NCBI GenBank assembly: GCA_023383815.1
Contig: JAHDYG010000015.1
Coordinates: 36,443-100,442, forward strand
From: Rhodocyclaceae bacterium
GTDB lineage: Bacteria > Pseudomonadota > Gammaproteobacteria > Burkholderiales > Rhodocyclaceae
Direction: 5' to 3'
Length of the DNA: 64,000 nucleotides
Position numbers and translations under genes: made by a program. Positions 34,375 through 44,606 of this stretch are shown here, one piece after another. Numbering within the stretch: position 1 is the first letter of the stretch; each line of letters starts with the position of its first letter. The notes below the pieces were generated by a model. The model did no database searches, had not been told where the DNA came from, and saw only the letters and a program-made list of their open reading frames with translations.

Positions 34375-37300
34375 TTACTTGCGGGTTTCGACCTGCTGCA
34401 ATGGCTCGTTCGGGGGAACGGCAGCCGGGCGGACCTTGCGACCTCGCTGGGGAGGGGCGAAGGGGTCTTCGATGGGAGTCCTTGCGGCTTTCGAGTGGTC
34501 CGTTTCGATCAGAATGAGGCCGCTAGATTCGAGCGTGGAGCCCAGATCGATGGCTGCGGTCGCAGCGACTGCCGTAACCGCACTCGCATTGCCGCCGGGA
34601 CCGGTTTCTGAGGTCGAGGGTTCGGGCTCCTCACAAGCCGATTCGGGTCCGGCTGGCGGTGCCCCTTCGTGGCTTTCCGCCACGGGCACCCCGGAGGCGA
34701 CGAGGGCAGACGTGTCGGCGGGCAGCGGCTCGACGGGTGGCGCGGATGCCTGCGAGGGCTCTTCTGCGGTTTCGGCCGAAGCTTCTGCCGGAGTGGGGCT
34801 GGCTTCGTGCGGGGCGCCCTGTTCGGGCTCAGAGAGGGGGGGGCGTGCCGTGTCGCTTTCCTGTGCGGCACCGACCGTATCCGTGGTCGCAGCGATGCCG
34901 CCTTCCGGCGCGAAGGAGGGCGTCACGGTGCCCTCTGGCAGCGTGACCGGCAACGGAGCTGCGTCTGCAGGATCCTGATGTGCGCGGGTTTCGAGTTCGA
35001 TCGCACTGCCCGCAACCGCTACCGGAAAAAGTGGTTCTGAGGCGGGTGCCGATCGGGGCGCTTCTTCATCTACGGTCGCGATCAGCGATGCCGGCGAGCT
35101 TGCCACGGGCTCGATCGCAGCGGCTGGTTCGACATCAGCGGTGCGATCCGATGCGAGCTCCTCGGTTCCCGGCGTCCCGATGCTCGACCCTTCCTCGTTC
35201 CGGTTGCCGCGGCGTCCGCGCCCGCGACGCCTGCGCTTGGCCGTCGGATTCGTCGACTCTCCATCCGTGTGGGCATCACTCTCAACGACTGCCGGCGACT
35301 CGATTGCGGCGATCGGTGCAGCTTCTTCGTTCGCTCGCGAGGGCTTCTCGGCGGATTCCTCCGGGCGGTTGCCCCGTCCTCCGCGACCCCTGCGGCTGCG
35401 ACTTTCCTTGTCCTGTTCTGCTGCGGGCTCGCGATCGGCAGCCTCCGGGCGCTTGGCGCCGCGATTCTGACCGGACTGGCGAGCGTTTTCGGTTTCCTCG
35501 CTGCGCTCCGCCCGCGGCCCTTCACGGCGCGAGCCGCGCTGGTTGCCGCCGCGGCGGTTCCCGCCTTCGCGCGAATCGCGCTCGCGCTCGCCGCGCTGCC
35601 GGGCTTCACGGGCAGGCGCGGGGGCCGGAGTGGGCGCGGGTGCCTCGCGTTCGCCAAATCCGAGCCAGGCAAGGATCTTCGTCAGCAGACCCGGCTGGGG
35701 CGCAGACTTCGCAGGCGCGCTGGCGGGCGCCTCCAGGCTTTTCTCTGCCGGCACCTCCGGGGCGTGCGGCGCGGGCTGTCCCGGGGCGACGCCCTTCACG
35801 ACGGCCTCGGGGCGGCGGGGGCGGTTGGCTGCATCCGAACACGGCAGACGCAGATCCTCGGGCGCCGGGCCGGCAACCATCTGATAGCTGGCGAGCACGA
35901 CGTCGTCCTGATTGAGCTGGTCGTGGCGCAGGCGGATGATCTCGTGCTGCGGTGTCTCGAGATGGCGGTTCGGTACGATCAGCAGGAGGATCTTGTGGCG
36001 CAGCTCGATGCGTGCGATGTCGGAGCGCTTCTCGTTCAGGAGGTAGGTGGCGACGTCGACCGGTACCTGGACGTGGACCGCTCCCGTGTTGTCCTTCATC
36101 GCTTCCTCTTCGAGGATGCGCAGGATGTGCAGCGCCGACGATTCGGTGCTGCGGATGTGACCCGTGCCGTTGCATCGCGGGCACGGGATGTAGCTCGTTT
36201 CGGCGAGTGCGGGGCGCAAGCGCTGGCGCGACAGTTCGAGCAGCCCGAAACGGCTGATCTTTCCGGTCTGGACGCGCGCGCGGTCGAAGCGCAGCGCGTC
36301 ACGCAGGCGGTTCTCGACTTCGCGCTGGTTCTTTTGCGACTCCATGTCGATGAAATCGATGACGATCAGGCCTCCAAGGTCGCGCAGGCGCAACTGGCGC
36401 GCGATCTCGTCGGCGGCCTCGAGGTTGGTCCGCAGCGCGGTTTCCTCGATGTCGGCGCCCTTGGTCGAGCGACCCGAGTTGACGTCGATCGATACCAGTG
36501 CTTCGGTATGGTCGATCACCACCGCGCCGCCGCTCGGGAGGTTCACCTGGCGCGAGTAGGCCGATTCGATCTGGTGTTCGATCTGGAAGCGTGAGAACAG
36601 CGGAACGTCGTCGTTGTAGCGCTTGACCCGGGATACGTTGCCCGGCATGACGTGCGCCATGAACTGGCGAGCCTGCTCGTAGATTTCGTCGGTGTCGATC
36701 AGGATCTCGCCGATCTCGGGCTGGAAGTAGTCGCGGATCGCACGGATCACGAGACTTCCCTCCTGGTAGATCAGGAAGGCGCCGCTCTGACTGCCGGCCG
36801 CACCTTCGATCGCCTGCCACAGCTGCAGCAGATAGTTCAGGTCCCACTGCAGTTCCTCAGCGGAGCGTCCGATCGCAGCGGTGCGCGCGATCAGGCTCAT
36901 TCCGCCCGGGACTTCCAGGGCATCCATGATTTCTCGCAGCTCGGCCCGCTCATCCCCCTCGACGCGACGCGAGACGCCGCCGCCGCGCGGATTGTTCGGC
37001 ATCAGGACGAGGTAGCGTCCGGCAAGCGAGATATAGGTGGTGAGGGCTGCGCCCTTGTTGCCGCGTTCGTCCTTCTCGACCTGGACGATGAGTTCCTGAC
37101 CGACCGAGAGGGCATCCTGGATGCGCGTCTTGGCGCCATCGCCGTTGCCCGAAAGATAGCTGCGCGCAATCTCCTTGAACGGGAGAAAGCCGTGCCGTTC
37201 GGATCCGTAATCGACGAATGCCGCTTCGAGGCTGGGCTCGATGCGTGTGATCACGGCCTTGTAGATGTTGCTCTTGCGTTCTTCCTTCGCGGCCGATTCG

Positions 37301-37386
37301 ATGTCGAGGTCGATCAGTTTCTGACCATCGACGATCGCGACGCGGAGTTCCTCGGCCTGCGTCGCATTGAAAAGCATGCGCTTCAT
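34375..37386 (-). CDS. rne: Ribonuclease E
   Basis: This 1003-aa endoribonuclease is central to mRNA decay and rRNA/tRNA processing. The catalytic half is standard: an S1 domain with [21 protein letters not shown] near residues 42-60, catalytic Asp residues in [12 protein letters not shown] near 301 and VIDFIDM near 344, and the zinc-link CPRCNGTG near 403. Beyond about residue 500 the protein is low-complexity: an Arg/Gly/Glu-rich stretch (about 590-720) and an acidic Pro/Ala/Glu-rich tail. This fits the unstructured scaffold that binds RNA and degradosome partners. The start ATG has GGGAGA nine bases upstream. Divergence from rluC is conserved from enterobacteria to betaproteobacteria. Confidence 0.97.
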   Translation of the reverse strand: MKRMLFNATQAEELRVAIVDGQKLIDLDIESAAKEERKSNIYKAVITRIEPSLEAAFVDYGSERHGFLPFKEIARSYLSGNGDGAKTRIQDALSVGQELIVQVEKDERGNKGAALTTYISLAGRYLVLMPNNPRGGGVSRRVEGDERAELREIMDALEVPGGMSLIARTAAIGRSAEELQWDLNYLLQLWQAIEGAAGSQSGAFLIYQEGSLVIRAIRDYFQPEIGEILIDTDEIYEQARQFMAHVMPGNVSRVKRYNDDVPLFSRFQIEHQIESAYSRQVNLPSGGAVVIDHTEALVSIDVNSGRSTKGADIEETALRTNLEAADEIARQLRLRDLGGLIVIDFIDMESQKNQREVENRLRDALRFDRARVQTGKISRFGLLELSRQRLRPALAETSYIPCPRCNGTGHIRSTESSALHILRILEEEAMKDNTGAVHVQVPVDVATYLLNEKRSDIARIELRHKILLLIVPNRHLETPQHEIIRLRHDQLNQDDVVLASYQMVAGPAPEDLRLPCSDAANRPRRPEAVVKGVAPGQPAPHAPEVPAEKSLEAPASAPAKSAPQPGLLTKILAWLGFGEREAPAPTPAPAPAREARQRGERERDSREGGNRRGGNQRGSRREGPRAERSEETENARQSGQNRGAKRPEAADREPAAEQDKESRSRRGRGGRGNRPEESAEKPSRANEEAAPIAAIESPAVVESDAHTDGESTNPTAKRRRRGRGRRGNRNEEGSSIGTPGTEELASDRTADVEPAAAIEPVASSPASLIATVDEEAPRSAPASEPLFPVAVAGSAIELETRAHQDPADAAPLPVTLPEGTVTPSFAPEGGIAATTDTVGAAQESDTARPPLSEPEQGAPHEASPTPAEASAETAEEPSQASAPPVEPLPADTSALVASGVPVAESHEGAPPAGPESACEEPEPSTSETGPGGNASAVTAVAATAAIDLGSTLESSGLILIETDHSKAARTPIEDPFAPPQRGRKVRPAAVPPNEPLQQVETRK

Positions 37387-37852
37387 GTGTTTCGTTCTCC
37401 CGCGATCAACGCACGGGCAGGACGAACGGCGCGCACCATCGCGCTTGTTACGGGATCAGGAGCAGATTGTGAAAGCTTCTTTCATCCGGTGTGCTTGGGC
37501 TGTGATGGGTCGGCTGGTCGGTTCTCGCGTGCTCCCGCGCATGGCCGGAGCACTGATCCTGCATGTGCGTCTTGCGTCAAATGTCGATCCGGTGGATCGG
37601 AGCTTGTCGATTGCGTTACCATCGCTGCCTTTTGATGGCAGCGTCGGCACGATTGGGCTGGCCGGGAGCTCGCTGGTGGGCTCGACGTCGCACTGACATC
37701 CTGCCTTTTCGTGCAGGAGGGCGCGACCGCAACCGGTTCAGCCAGACGCGAGTATATTTCAGGATGACCATGCAAAGCAAAGCGATTCGAGTTCGCGGCC
37801 AGGGGCGGTTCCTTGCGATCGGGCATCCGGGCCCGCGTTCCGGAACGCGCGC
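37387..37852. other. rne-rluC divergent intergenic region with long rne leader
   Basis: This 466-bp stretch has no plausible gene. It holds two small perfect hairpins: CGATCC/GGATCG (37585-37599) and GCTGCC/GGCAGC with a seven-base loop (37624-37642). The E. coli rne mRNA has a long structured 5' leader used for autoregulation by RNase E, so these may belong to an equivalent leader; that is inference. A TATATT at 37753-37758 could be a -10 box for rluC, but no matching -35 is seen. Confidence 0.5.
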
Positions 37853-38827
37853 GTGAGCGGCGAGAACAGGGTGGGCGTCCGTGCGGAGGGTGCTCCGGTA
37901 CCCGGGGTCCGTCACGAAAGGATCGATGAGCAGGGGGTGGGGCAGCGGATCGACAACTTTCTGCTACGCCTGTGCAAGGGTGTCCCCAAGAGCCACGTCT
38001 ATCGCCTCCTGCGCAGTGGCCAGGTGCGGGTCAACGGAGGCCGGGTCGGCCCGACGTATCGTCTCGCCGAAGGTGACGAGCTGAGGATTCCACCGGTTCG
38101 AATCGCGCAGCCCGAGCGTAATGCCCCCGCGCCCGCAGGCAAGCCGTTGCCGGTCATATTCGAGGACGACGCGCTGCTGGTCGTGGACAAGCCTGCCGGC
38201 AAGGCCGTGCATGGCGGCAGTGGCGTGAGCTTCGGTGTCATCGAGCAGCTGCGCAGCCAGCGCCCGCAGGCACGCTTGCTGGAGCTTGCACATCGGATCG
38301 ATCGCGAAACCTCCGGGCTGTTGATCGTGGCGAAGCGCCGGTCGGCGCTCAAGGCCCTGCACGACATGATGCGCGAGGGACGGGTCGAAAAGCACTACCT
38401 CGCGCTCGTGGCGGGGCGGTGGAACAACCGGCTGCAGCATGTGAAGGATCCGCTGTTGAAGTTCCTCACTCCCGAAGGTGAGCGGCGTGTCCGGGTGAGC
38501 CCCGAGGGCAAGTCAGCGCACAGCGTGGTGCGGCTCGTGCAGCGCTGGAAGGGATTCAGCCTGCTCGATGTCGAGCTGATGACCGGACGAACCCATCAGA
38601 TCCGGGTGCACCTCGCGCACCTCGGTTTTCCGCTGTGTGGCGATGACAAGTACGGGGATTTCGCGCATAACAAGGTGCTCGATGGGATGGGGCTGAAGCG
38701 CATGTTCCTGCACGCGACGCGACTGGCCTTCGACCATCCGTCGAGTGGGGAGCGGATCGAACTCGAATCCGGCCTGCCGGATGAGTTGCGCAGCTTTCTG
38801 GAGCGACTCGACAGGGAAGAAGGATGA
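37853..38827 (+). CDS. rluC: 23S rRNA pseudouridine synthase RluC
   Basis: This 324-aa enzyme isomerises uridines in 23S rRNA (in E. coli positions 955, 2504 and 2580). An N-terminal S4 RNA-binding domain (about residues 20-90, VYRLLRSGQVRVNGGRV) precedes the RsuA/RluA catalytic domain. The catalytic Asp is in ELAHRIDRETSGLLI near 148, and the RTHQIRVHLAHLGFPL motif is near 246. The GTG start at 37853 has GGAA seven bases upstream. The stop overlaps the next gene (ATGA). Orientation opposite rne supports RluC over the other RluA-type enzymes. Confidence 0.94.
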   Translation: MSGENRVGVRAEGAPVPGVRHERIDEQGVGQRIDNFLLRLCKGVPKSHVYRLLRSGQVRVNGGRVGPTYRLAEGDELRIPPVRIAQPERNAPAPAGKPLPVIFEDDALLVVDKPAGKAVHGGSGVSFGVIEQLRSQRPQARLLELAHRIDRETSGLLIVAKRRSALKALHDMMREGRVEKHYLALVAGRWNNRLQHVKDPLLKFLTPEGERRVRVSPEGKSAHSVVRLVQRWKGFSLLDVELMTGRTHQIRVHLAHLGFPLCGDDKYGDFAHNKVLDGMGLKRMFLHATRLAFDHPSSGERIELESGLPDELRSFLERLDREEG

Positions 38828-39483
38828 CGGTCAGGCGGTACGAACTCGTGGTGTTCGACTGGGACGGCACGTTGATGGATTCGGCTGGCGCGATCGCTCG
38901 GTCGATCCTGGCGGCCTGTCGGGATCTCGGGTTGGCGGAGCCGGCCGAAGAGCGTGCGCGGCATGTGATCGGGCTCGGTCTGTCCGAGGCGCTCGCGCAT
39001 GCGGTGCCGGAACTCGCGCCGAGCGAGTATCCGCGGCTGGTGGAGCGTTACCGTCATCACTATCTGTCTGCCGATCACGAGCTTATGCTGTTTCCCGGCA
39101 TCGCGGAGCTGATTCGCCGGCTCTCCGGCGACGGCCACCTGCTGGCCGTTGCGACCGGCAAGAGCCGGGTGGGGTTGCGCCGGGCGCTGGAGCATACCGG
39201 GTTGGGGCCCTATTTCCACGGGACGCGTTGCGCTGACGAGTGCCATTCCAAGCCGCATCCGGCGATGCTCATGGAGCTGATGCAGGAACTGGGCGTCGCG
39301 CCACAGGAAACCTTGATGGTGGGCGATACGACACATGACCTGCAGATGGCCCGCAATGCGGGGGTGGCGGCGCTGGGGGTGTCGTTCGGCGCGCACCCGC
39401 GAGCCGCGCTGGAGAGCGAGCCGGCCATCGGCATCGTCGATACGCCCCAGGCGCTTGCGGCCTGGTTCGAGAGCCGGCGCTGA
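38824..39483 (+). CDS. HAD-IA family hydrolase (phosphoglycolate phosphatase-like)
   Basis: This 219-aa HAD phosphatase shows motif I VFDWDGTLMDS (residues 10-20), motif II region ATGKSR near 115, motif III Lys in CHSKPHPAML near 140 and motif IV VGDTTHDLQMA near 165. A helical cap is inserted after motif I. Relatives include Gph and other small-molecule phosphatases; the substrate is unclear. Its ATG overlaps the rluC stop, an arrangement common in betaproteobacteria, so the two are co-translated. Confidence 0.9.
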   Translation: MTVRRYELVVFDWDGTLMDSAGAIARSILAACRDLGLAEPAEERARHVIGLGLSEALAHAVPELAPSEYPRLVERYRHHYLSADHELMLFPGIAELIRRLSGDGHLLAVATGKSRVGLRRALEHTGLGPYFHGTRCADECHSKPHPAMLMELMQELGVAPQETLMVGDTTHDLQMARNAGVAALGVSFGAHPRAALESEPAIGIVDTPQALAAWFESRR

Positions 39484-39523
39484 CCCATGGCGGGCGGGCA
39501 TCCCGTGCATCGCCGGGGGTGGG

Positions 39524-40243
39524 TCAGTCTGCCAGGATGAGGAACAGCGCTGGTCGCCGAGACAGTTCCGGCGGACGGCGCTTTCGCCACTGCGCAATGG
39601 TGAGCGTCAGAATGGTTTCGCCTGCGCAGTTCAGTTCCATTGCGAGGCACAGGCGGGTCTGGGGTTGGCATTGCGCGAGGAGGGCTTCGAGCATGCGTTC
39701 GTTGCGGTAAGGCGTCTCGATGAAGATCTGCGTGCGGGAAAGGCGCTTCGACTCGTCCTCGATCTGGCGGATCCGGGCGTTCCGATCGGCTGGTGCGACC
39801 GGCAGGTAGCCACAGAAAGCGAAATTCTGTCCATTGAGTCCTGACGCCATCAGGGCGAGCAGGATGGACGAGGGGCCGACGAGCGGATGCACCCGCAGGC
39901 CATGCGCATGGGCGCGCGCGACCAGGCGTGCGCCAGGGTCGGCCACACCGGGGCAGCCCGCATCGGACATCAGGCCCAGGTCGTGGCCGGCGAACAGTGG
40001 GGCGAGCAGGTCGTCGAGCTCTCTGTCACTGCCTTCGGCCGGGAGGGGCCGGAGTTCGAGTTCGCGCAGTGGCAGCGGATGCTCCATGCGTCGCAGCTGG
40101 GCGCGAGCGGCTTTCGGATTCTCGACGACGAAATGACGAACCGCCGCCGCAGCGCGCCGGGCCTCTTCGGGGAGGTAGGTATTCCAAGGGGTTTCGCCCA
40201 GGCTCACTGGAACCAGAATCAGTGTGCCGGGGGCGGCGCTCAT
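39524..40243 (-). CDS. SAM-dependent methyltransferase, RsmI-like (tetrapyrrole methylase family)
   Basis: This 239-aa protein has the tetrapyrrole-methylase pattern used by the RsmI family: GTLILVPVSLGE at the start, LMSDAGCPGVADPGARLV near residue 92 and PLVGPSSILLALMASGLNGQ near 118. IFIETPYRNERMLEALL lies near 170. It is shorter and more divergent than standard RsmI (about 285 aa), so 2'-O-methylation of 16S rRNA C1402 is not assured. Its ATG overlaps the maf stop (ATGA). The gene ends 40 bp from the convergent HAD gene. Confidence 0.8.
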   Translation of the reverse strand: MSAAPGTLILVPVSLGETPWNTYLPEEARRAAAAVRHFVVENPKAARAQLRRMEHPLPLRELELRPLPAEGSDRELDDLLAPLFAGHDLGLMSDAGCPGVADPGARLVARAHAHGLRVHPLVGPSSILLALMASGLNGQNFAFCGYLPVAPADRNARIRQIEDESKRLSRTQIFIETPYRNERMLEALLAQCQPQTRLCLAMELNCAGETILTLTIAQWRKRRPPELSRRPALFLILAD

Positions 40244-40815
40244 GGCAGTTCGATTCCCTCGGCGCGCAGCATCCGTGACAAGGCGATGAGCGGGAGTCCG
40301 ATCAGTGCGGTCGGGTCGTCTCCGCTCAGTGCGTCTAGCAACGTGATCCCCAGTGCCTCGGATTTCGCGCTTCCGGCGCAGTCGAGCGGACGCTCCTTCT
40401 CTACGTAACGCCGGATCTCCCCGTCTGCGAGCATGCGAAAGCGCACGCGGGTCGGAATGCATTCGCTCTGGATCCGCCCGCTTCGGGCGTCGAGCAAAGC
40501 GAGTGCGGTGTCGAACACGACGGTGTTGCCGCGCATGCGCCGCAACTGGTCAATGGCCCGTTCGATCGTGCCCGGTTTTCCGAAGATTTCATTACCCATG
40601 TGTGCCACCTGGTCGCTTCCGATGATCAGTGCATCAGGAAATGCACAGGCGACTGCGTGCGCCTTCTCGGCCGCCAGGCGCAGCGCGGTGGCCGTGGGCG
40701 TTTCGCCGGGCCGTGGGGTTTCGTCGACTTCTGGGCGTGCGGTTTCGAAGGGAAGCAGGAAGCGCTCGAGAAGCATCTTCCGGTAGATCGAGGTCGATGC
40801 GAGGACCAGTTTCAT
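40240..40815 (-). CDS. maf: Maf/YceF family nucleotide pyrophosphatase
   Basis: This 191-aa Maf protein has the N-terminal signature LASTSIYRKMLLERF (residues 5-19), the acidic E-x-x-D region PEVDETPRPGE and the catalytic Asp in IIGSDQVAH near 74. The YceF subgroup hydrolyses m7GTP. Subgroup placement rests on the position beside yceD-rpmF-plsX, as in E. coli, and on GSDQ. The ATG at 40815 starts MKLVLAST; the ORF extends upstream without similarity. It is divergent from yceD with only 50 bp between starts. Confidence 0.92.
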   Translation of the reverse strand: MKLVLASTSIYRKMLLERFLLPFETARPEVDETPRPGETPTATALRLAAEKAHAVACAFPDALIIGSDQVAHMGNEIFGKPGTIERAIDQLRRMRGNTVVFDTALALLDARSGRIQSECIPTRVRFRMLADGEIRRYVEKERPLDCAGSAKSEALGITLLDALSGDDPTALIGLPLIALSRMLRAEGIELP

Positions 40816-40827
40816 GAGGTGTAGGCT

Positions 40828-40856
40828 TTGACACGATCGGGCGGACATAATATCAT
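40828..40856 (+). promoter_or_regulatory. Sigma-70 promoter of the yceD-rpmF-plsX-fab operon
   Basis: A perfect -35 TTGACA (40828-40833) is separated by 17 bp from TATCAT (40851-40856). Transcription would begin near 40862-40864, two to four bases before the yceD ATG at 40866. This predicts a nearly leaderless mRNA. Confidence 0.7.
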
Positions 40857-40865
40857 TCCCCTCTT

Positions 40866-41366
40866 ATGTCGCGACGATGCATCATCTCTGACCCCTTCAG
40901 ATTCGCTGCGGAAGGTCGCCGTCAGGCAGGTGTGGTTCCCGTGGCTGAATTGAGCCGTCTGGTTGACATGCTGGCGGGCAGCGAAGGGGTGGTTTCCTTC
41001 GTTCTGGCGGGCGAGGTCGATGGCGAGGGCTCGCCGACGCTGAGTCTGATTGCGGACGGGGTACTGCAGTTGCGCTGCCAGCGCTGCCTGTCGGCGATGG
41101 GCTGGCCCGTGAAGCTGGAGAGCGAGCTGCATCTGGTTCGACCGGGTACGCCGATTCCTGAAGATGAGCTGGAGAACGACGAGTTCGACACCATCGAGGC
41201 TGGAGCCGATCTGGACGTCCTGGCCCTGCTGGAAGAGGAGTTGTTGCTGGCCGTTCCGATCGCCCCGCGACATGAAAGTTGTGACGCGCCGCGCCCGTTG
41301 GGCGAGGTGAAGAAGGAATCGCCTTTTGCTGCGCTTGCCGGCCTGGGTAGCAAGAGCCGGACTTGA
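40866..41366 (+). CDS. yceD: YceD/DUF177 family protein (23S rRNA accumulation protein)
   Basis: This 166-aa protein of the DUF177 family is required in E. coli and plants for normal 23S rRNA accumulation. It shows the conserved start [15 protein letters not shown] and the Cys pair [14 protein letters not shown] near residue 63. An acidic middle ([20 protein letters not shown]) and a C-terminal NSPFAAL-like [11 protein letters not shown] follow. No Shine-Dalgarno sequence precedes the ATG, consistent with the promoter lying only ten bases upstream. It is the first gene of the rpmF-plsX-fab cluster. Confidence 0.92.
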   Translation: MSRRCIISDPFRFAAEGRRQAGVVPVAELSRLVDMLAGSEGVVSFVLAGEVDGEGSPTLSLIADGVLQLRCQRCLSAMGWPVKLESELHLVRPGTPIPEDELENDEFDTIEAGADLDVLALLEEELLLAVPIAPRHESCDAPRPLGEVKKESPFAALAGLGSKSRT

Positions 41367-41409
41367 GAGGCAGGGCGGCAGGCACCGTTTTCGTTTCAGG
41401 AGAGTTTTC

Positions 41410-41589
41410 ATGGCTGTTCAGCAGAACAAGAAATCACCGTCCAAGCGTGGCATGCACCGCGCCCACGACTTTCTGACAGACCCGCCGCTTGCCGTGGAGG
41501 CAACGACCGGTGAGGTGCATCTGCGTCACCACATCAGCCCGAGTGGTTTCTATCGCGGTCGCAAGGTCGTCAAGACCAAGGGCGAGTAA
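41410..41589 (+). CDS. rpmF: 50S ribosomal protein L32
   Basis: This 59-aa basic protein starts [20 protein letters not shown], the invariant L32 N-terminus, and ends in KVVKTKGE. It is the usual bacterial length. A strong AGGAGAG lies eight bases before the ATG. The form lacks the four-Cys zinc ribbon found in some L32 paralogues. Its position between yceD and plsX is conserved and links ribosome and lipid synthesis. Confidence 0.97.
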   Translation: MAVQQNKKSPSKRGMHRAHDFLTDPPLAVEATTGEVHLRHHISPSGFYRGRKVVKTKGE

Positions 41590-41679
41590 TCCGTCCCGAT
41601 GGAATGCGGCGCAGCGCATCGAGCGACTGCGCCGTTTTCTTGTCCTGTCTTCCCTGACGAATTTTCCGAGAAATCCAGC

Positions 41680-42696
41680 ATGAATGTCACCGTTGCGATC
41701 GACTGCATGGGTGGCGATCATGGTCCCGCGGTCACGGTGCCTGCGGCTCAGGCCTTCCTGCAGAACCATCCGCAGGCCCGGGTGATTCTCGTCGGCCGCG
41801 CCGAGGCGCTGGAGCCTGCGCTTGCCCAGGTCGGCCGGCAATTCGGTGAGCGCCTTGCCCTTCAGCAGGCGAGCGAGGTCGTGGGCATGGATGAGGCGCC
41901 TGCGAGCGCGATGCGCAGCAAGAAGGACTCGTCCATGCGGGTGGCCGTGGATCTCGTCAAATCAGGGCGGGCGCAGGCGGCCGTATCGGCAGGGAATACC
42001 GGCGCACTGATGGCCATCTCCCGTTTCGTGCTCAAGACCCTGCCGGGCATCGATCGGCCGGCGCTACCGTCGATCATGCCGACCCGCAGGGGACGCACCT
42101 GTGTCCTCGATCTGGGTGCGAACGTCGATTGCACACCGGAAAATCTCCTGCAGTTCGGAGTGATGGGCGCGGTGTTGATGGCGTCCGTCGAGCACGTCGA
42201 TCGGCCCACGATCGGTCTGCTCAACATCGGCGAAGAGGCGATCAAGGGCAATGAAGTCGTCAAGCAGGCTGCAGAGCTGTTGCGGGGCAGCGGACTGAAT
42301 TTTCACGGTAACGTGGAAGGGGACGACATTTTCAAGGGTACGACCGATGTCGTGGTCTGCGACGGGTTTGTCGGTAACGTTGCGCTCAAGACGTCCGAAG
42401 GACTGGTGCAGATGCTGGCAGACTTCCTGCGCGAAGAGTTTGGCCGCAATCTGCTCACGAAGGCGATGGCGCTGGCGGCACTCCCTGTCCTCAAGCGCAT
42501 GAAGCGACGCGTCGATCATCGTCGCTACAACGGGGCTCCGCTCGTGGGCCTGCGTGGTGTGGTGGTCAAGAGTCACGGCTCGGCGGACGCCTTCGCGTTC
42601 GAGCAGGCGATCTATCGTGCCGCGGAAGCTGCGTCGAACCGGCTCATCGAACGAATCGTCGAGCGTATGTCGGCGATGGAGGGGGCTACAGCATGA
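41680..42696 (+). CDS. plsX: Phosphate acyltransferase PlsX
   Basis: This 338-aa enzyme makes acyl-phosphate from acyl-ACP for glycerophospholipid synthesis. The signatures [11 protein letters not shown] (residues 6-16), [14 protein letters not shown] near 106 and [16 protein letters not shown] near 226 are all present. The start ATG at 41680 gives the family N-terminus [13 protein letters not shown]; the upstream extension is non-coding. The last codons overlap fabH (ATGA). Confidence 0.96.
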   Translation: MNVTVAIDCMGGDHGPAVTVPAAQAFLQNHPQARVILVGRAEALEPALAQVGRQFGERLALQQASEVVGMDEAPASAMRSKKDSSMRVAVDLVKSGRAQAAVSAGNTGALMAISRFVLKTLPGIDRPALPSIMPTRRGRTCVLDLGANVDCTPENLLQFGVMGAVLMASVEHVDRPTIGLLNIGEEAIKGNEVVKQAAELLRGSGLNFHGNVEGDDIFKGTTDVVVCDGFVGNVALKTSEGLVQMLADFLREEFGRNLLTKAMALAALPVLKRMKRRVDHRRYNGAPLVGLRGVVVKSHGSADAFAFEQAIYRAAEAASNRLIERIVERMSAMEGATA

Positions 42697-43658
42697 AATT
42701 TGCCCGTATCGCGGGAACCGGGAGCTGCCTGCCCGGGAGTCCGGTCAGCAATGAGGATCTCGTCGCGCGCGGGATCCAGACTTCCGACCAGTGGATCGTG
42801 GAGCGGACCGGCATCCGCACCCGCCATCTCGCTCACGAGGGGCTTCGCACCAGCGATCTGGCGCATGAGGCGAGCCAGAAGGCGCTCGCCTCTGCGGGAA
42901 TCGAACCGAACGAGATCGATCTGGTGGTCGTTGCGACCTCGACGCCCGACTGTGTCTTTCCGAGCACTGCGGCCTTGCTGCAGTCGAAGCTCGGAATCAC
43001 CAATGGTGCGGCGGCGTTCGATATCCAGGCAGTGTGCAGCGGATTCATCTACGGGCTCGCCGTGGCGGAGAAATTCATCCGTTCGGGCAGCCATCGGCGT
43101 GCTCTGGTAGTGGGCGCCGAGATCTTCTCGCGCATTCTCGACTGGTCGGACCGCGGTACCTGTGTCCTGTTCGGTGATGGTGCTGGCGCGGTGGTACTCG
43201 AAGCCTCGGATGAGCCAGGCATCATTGCGAGTGCACTGCACGCGGACGGAAGACATCACGAGATCCTGTGCGTGCCCGGTGGCGTGGCCCTGGGGCAGGT
43301 GACCGGGGATCCTTTCCTGCGAATGGATGGGCAGGCAGTGTTCAAGTTCGCGGTCAAGGTGCTGGGTGATGTGGTGCACGAAGTGCTGCAGCAGTCCGGA
43401 CTCACGACCGCAGGGGTCGACTGGCTGATTCCGCACCAGGCCAACATCCGCATCCTGCAGGCAACGGCAAAGCGGCTGGAGCTGCCGATGGAGCGTGTCG
43501 TCGTAACCGTCGATCGCCATGGCAACACCTCGGCCGCCTCGATTCCGCTGGCGCTCGATCTGGCCGTACGTGACGGGCGCATTGCCAAGGGGCAGCGGGT
43601 GGTGCTCGAAGGGGTGGGCGGCGGCTTTACCTGGGGCGCCGTCCTGCTCCAGTTCTGA
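42693..43658 (+). CDS. fabH: Beta-ketoacyl-ACP synthase III
   Basis: This 321-aa condensing enzyme starts fatty-acid synthesis from acetyl-CoA and malonyl-ACP. The catalytic triad is visible: Cys in [12 protein letters not shown] near residue 113, His in [10 protein letters not shown] near 247 and Asn in [12 protein letters not shown] near 277. Its ATG overlaps the plsX stop by four bases. Length and order are standard. Confidence 0.96.
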   Translation: MKFARIAGTGSCLPGSPVSNEDLVARGIQTSDQWIVERTGIRTRHLAHEGLRTSDLAHEASQKALASAGIEPNEIDLVVVATSTPDCVFPSTAALLQSKLGITNGAAAFDIQAVCSGFIYGLAVAEKFIRSGSHRRALVVGAEIFSRILDWSDRGTCVLFGDGAGAVVLEASDEPGIIASALHADGRHHEILCVPGGVALGQVTGDPFLRMDGQAVFKFAVKVLGDVVHEVLQQSGLTTAGVDWLIPHQANIRILQATAKRLELPMERVVVTVDRHGNTSAASIPLALDLAVRDGRIAKGQRVVLEGVGGGFTWGAVLLQF

Positions 43659-43671
43659 TGGAGAGTTGATG

Positions 43672-44601
43672 ATGGCTTTTGCGTTCGTGTTTCCCGGCCA
43701 GGGATCGCAGTCCGTCGCGATGATGGACGCCTACGGCGACCAACCGGTCATCCGCGAAACCTTTGCCGAGGCCTCCGATGCACTCGGAGAGGATCTGTGG
43801 CAGATGGTCAGCGAAGGGCCGGCCGAGCGCCTTGCGCTGACTGTCAACACGCAACCGCTGATGCTGACGGCCGGGGTCGCGGTGTACCGGGCCTGGTCCA
43901 AGGCCGGGGGTGCGCAACCCGAGGTGCTTGCAGGCCATAGTCTGGGTGAGTACGCGGCCTTGGTCGTTGCGGATGCCTTGAGGTTTTCCGATGCGGTCCC
44001 TCTGGTCCGGTTTCGTGCGCAAGCCATGCAGGAGGCGGTTCCGGCAGGTCAGGGCGCGATGGCCGCGCTGCTAGGGCTGGAAGTTGAAGCCGTGCGCGAG
44101 GTGTGTTTCGAGGCCGCCGCAGGCGAGGTCGTGGAGGCGGCCAATCTGAATGCGCCGGGGCAGATCGTCATAGCCGGAACGAAGACGGCGGTCGAGCGTG
44201 CGATCGAGCTGGCGAAGGGGCGTGGGGCCAAGCGTGCGATGCTGCTGCCGGTCAGTGCTCCGTTCCATTGTGCGCTGATGAAGCCGGCGGCCGAGCGGTT
44301 GGCACAACGATTGGCGGATGTGTCGTTCGCTCAACCGAAGGTGCCGGTGATCAACAACGTCGATGTCGCTGTCCGCGAGGATCCCCAGGCGATTCGCGAT
44401 GCGCTGGTGCGCCAGGCCTGGTCGCCTGTGCGCTGGATCGAGACGATTCAGGCGATGGCGGCGCGAGGGCTGGATCAGGTGATCGAATGCGGACCCGGCA
44501 AGGTGCTGGTCGGCATGAACAAGCGCATTGCGAAGGAGGTGCAATGCGGTTCCCTTCACGACGCGGCCAGTCTCGATCAGTCGCTCGAACAACTGAGGTG
44601 A
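43672..44601 (+). CDS. fabD: Malonyl-CoA:ACP transacylase
   Basis: This 309-aa enzyme loads malonate onto ACP. It begins MAFAFVFPGQGSQS, has the nucleophile Ser in AGHSLGEYAAL near residue 91 and the catalytic His in SAPFHCALM near 201. Two adjacent ATGs (43669 and 43672) are possible. The second is preferred because it is six bases from GGAGAG, whereas the first is only three. Confidence 0.95.
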   Translation: MAFAFVFPGQGSQSVAMMDAYGDQPVIRETFAEASDALGEDLWQMVSEGPAERLALTVNTQPLMLTAGVAVYRAWSKAGGAQPEVLAGHSLGEYAALVVADALRFSDAVPLVRFRAQAMQEAVPAGQGAMAALLGLEVEAVREVCFEAAAGEVVEAANLNAPGQIVIAGTKTAVERAIELAKGRGAKRAMLLPVSAPFHCALMKPAAERLAQRLADVSFAQPKVPVINNVDVAVREDPQAIRDALVRQAWSPVRWIETIQAMAARGLDQVIECGPGKVLVGMNKRIAKEVQCGSLHDAASLDQSLEQLR

Positions 44602-44606
44602 GGATC

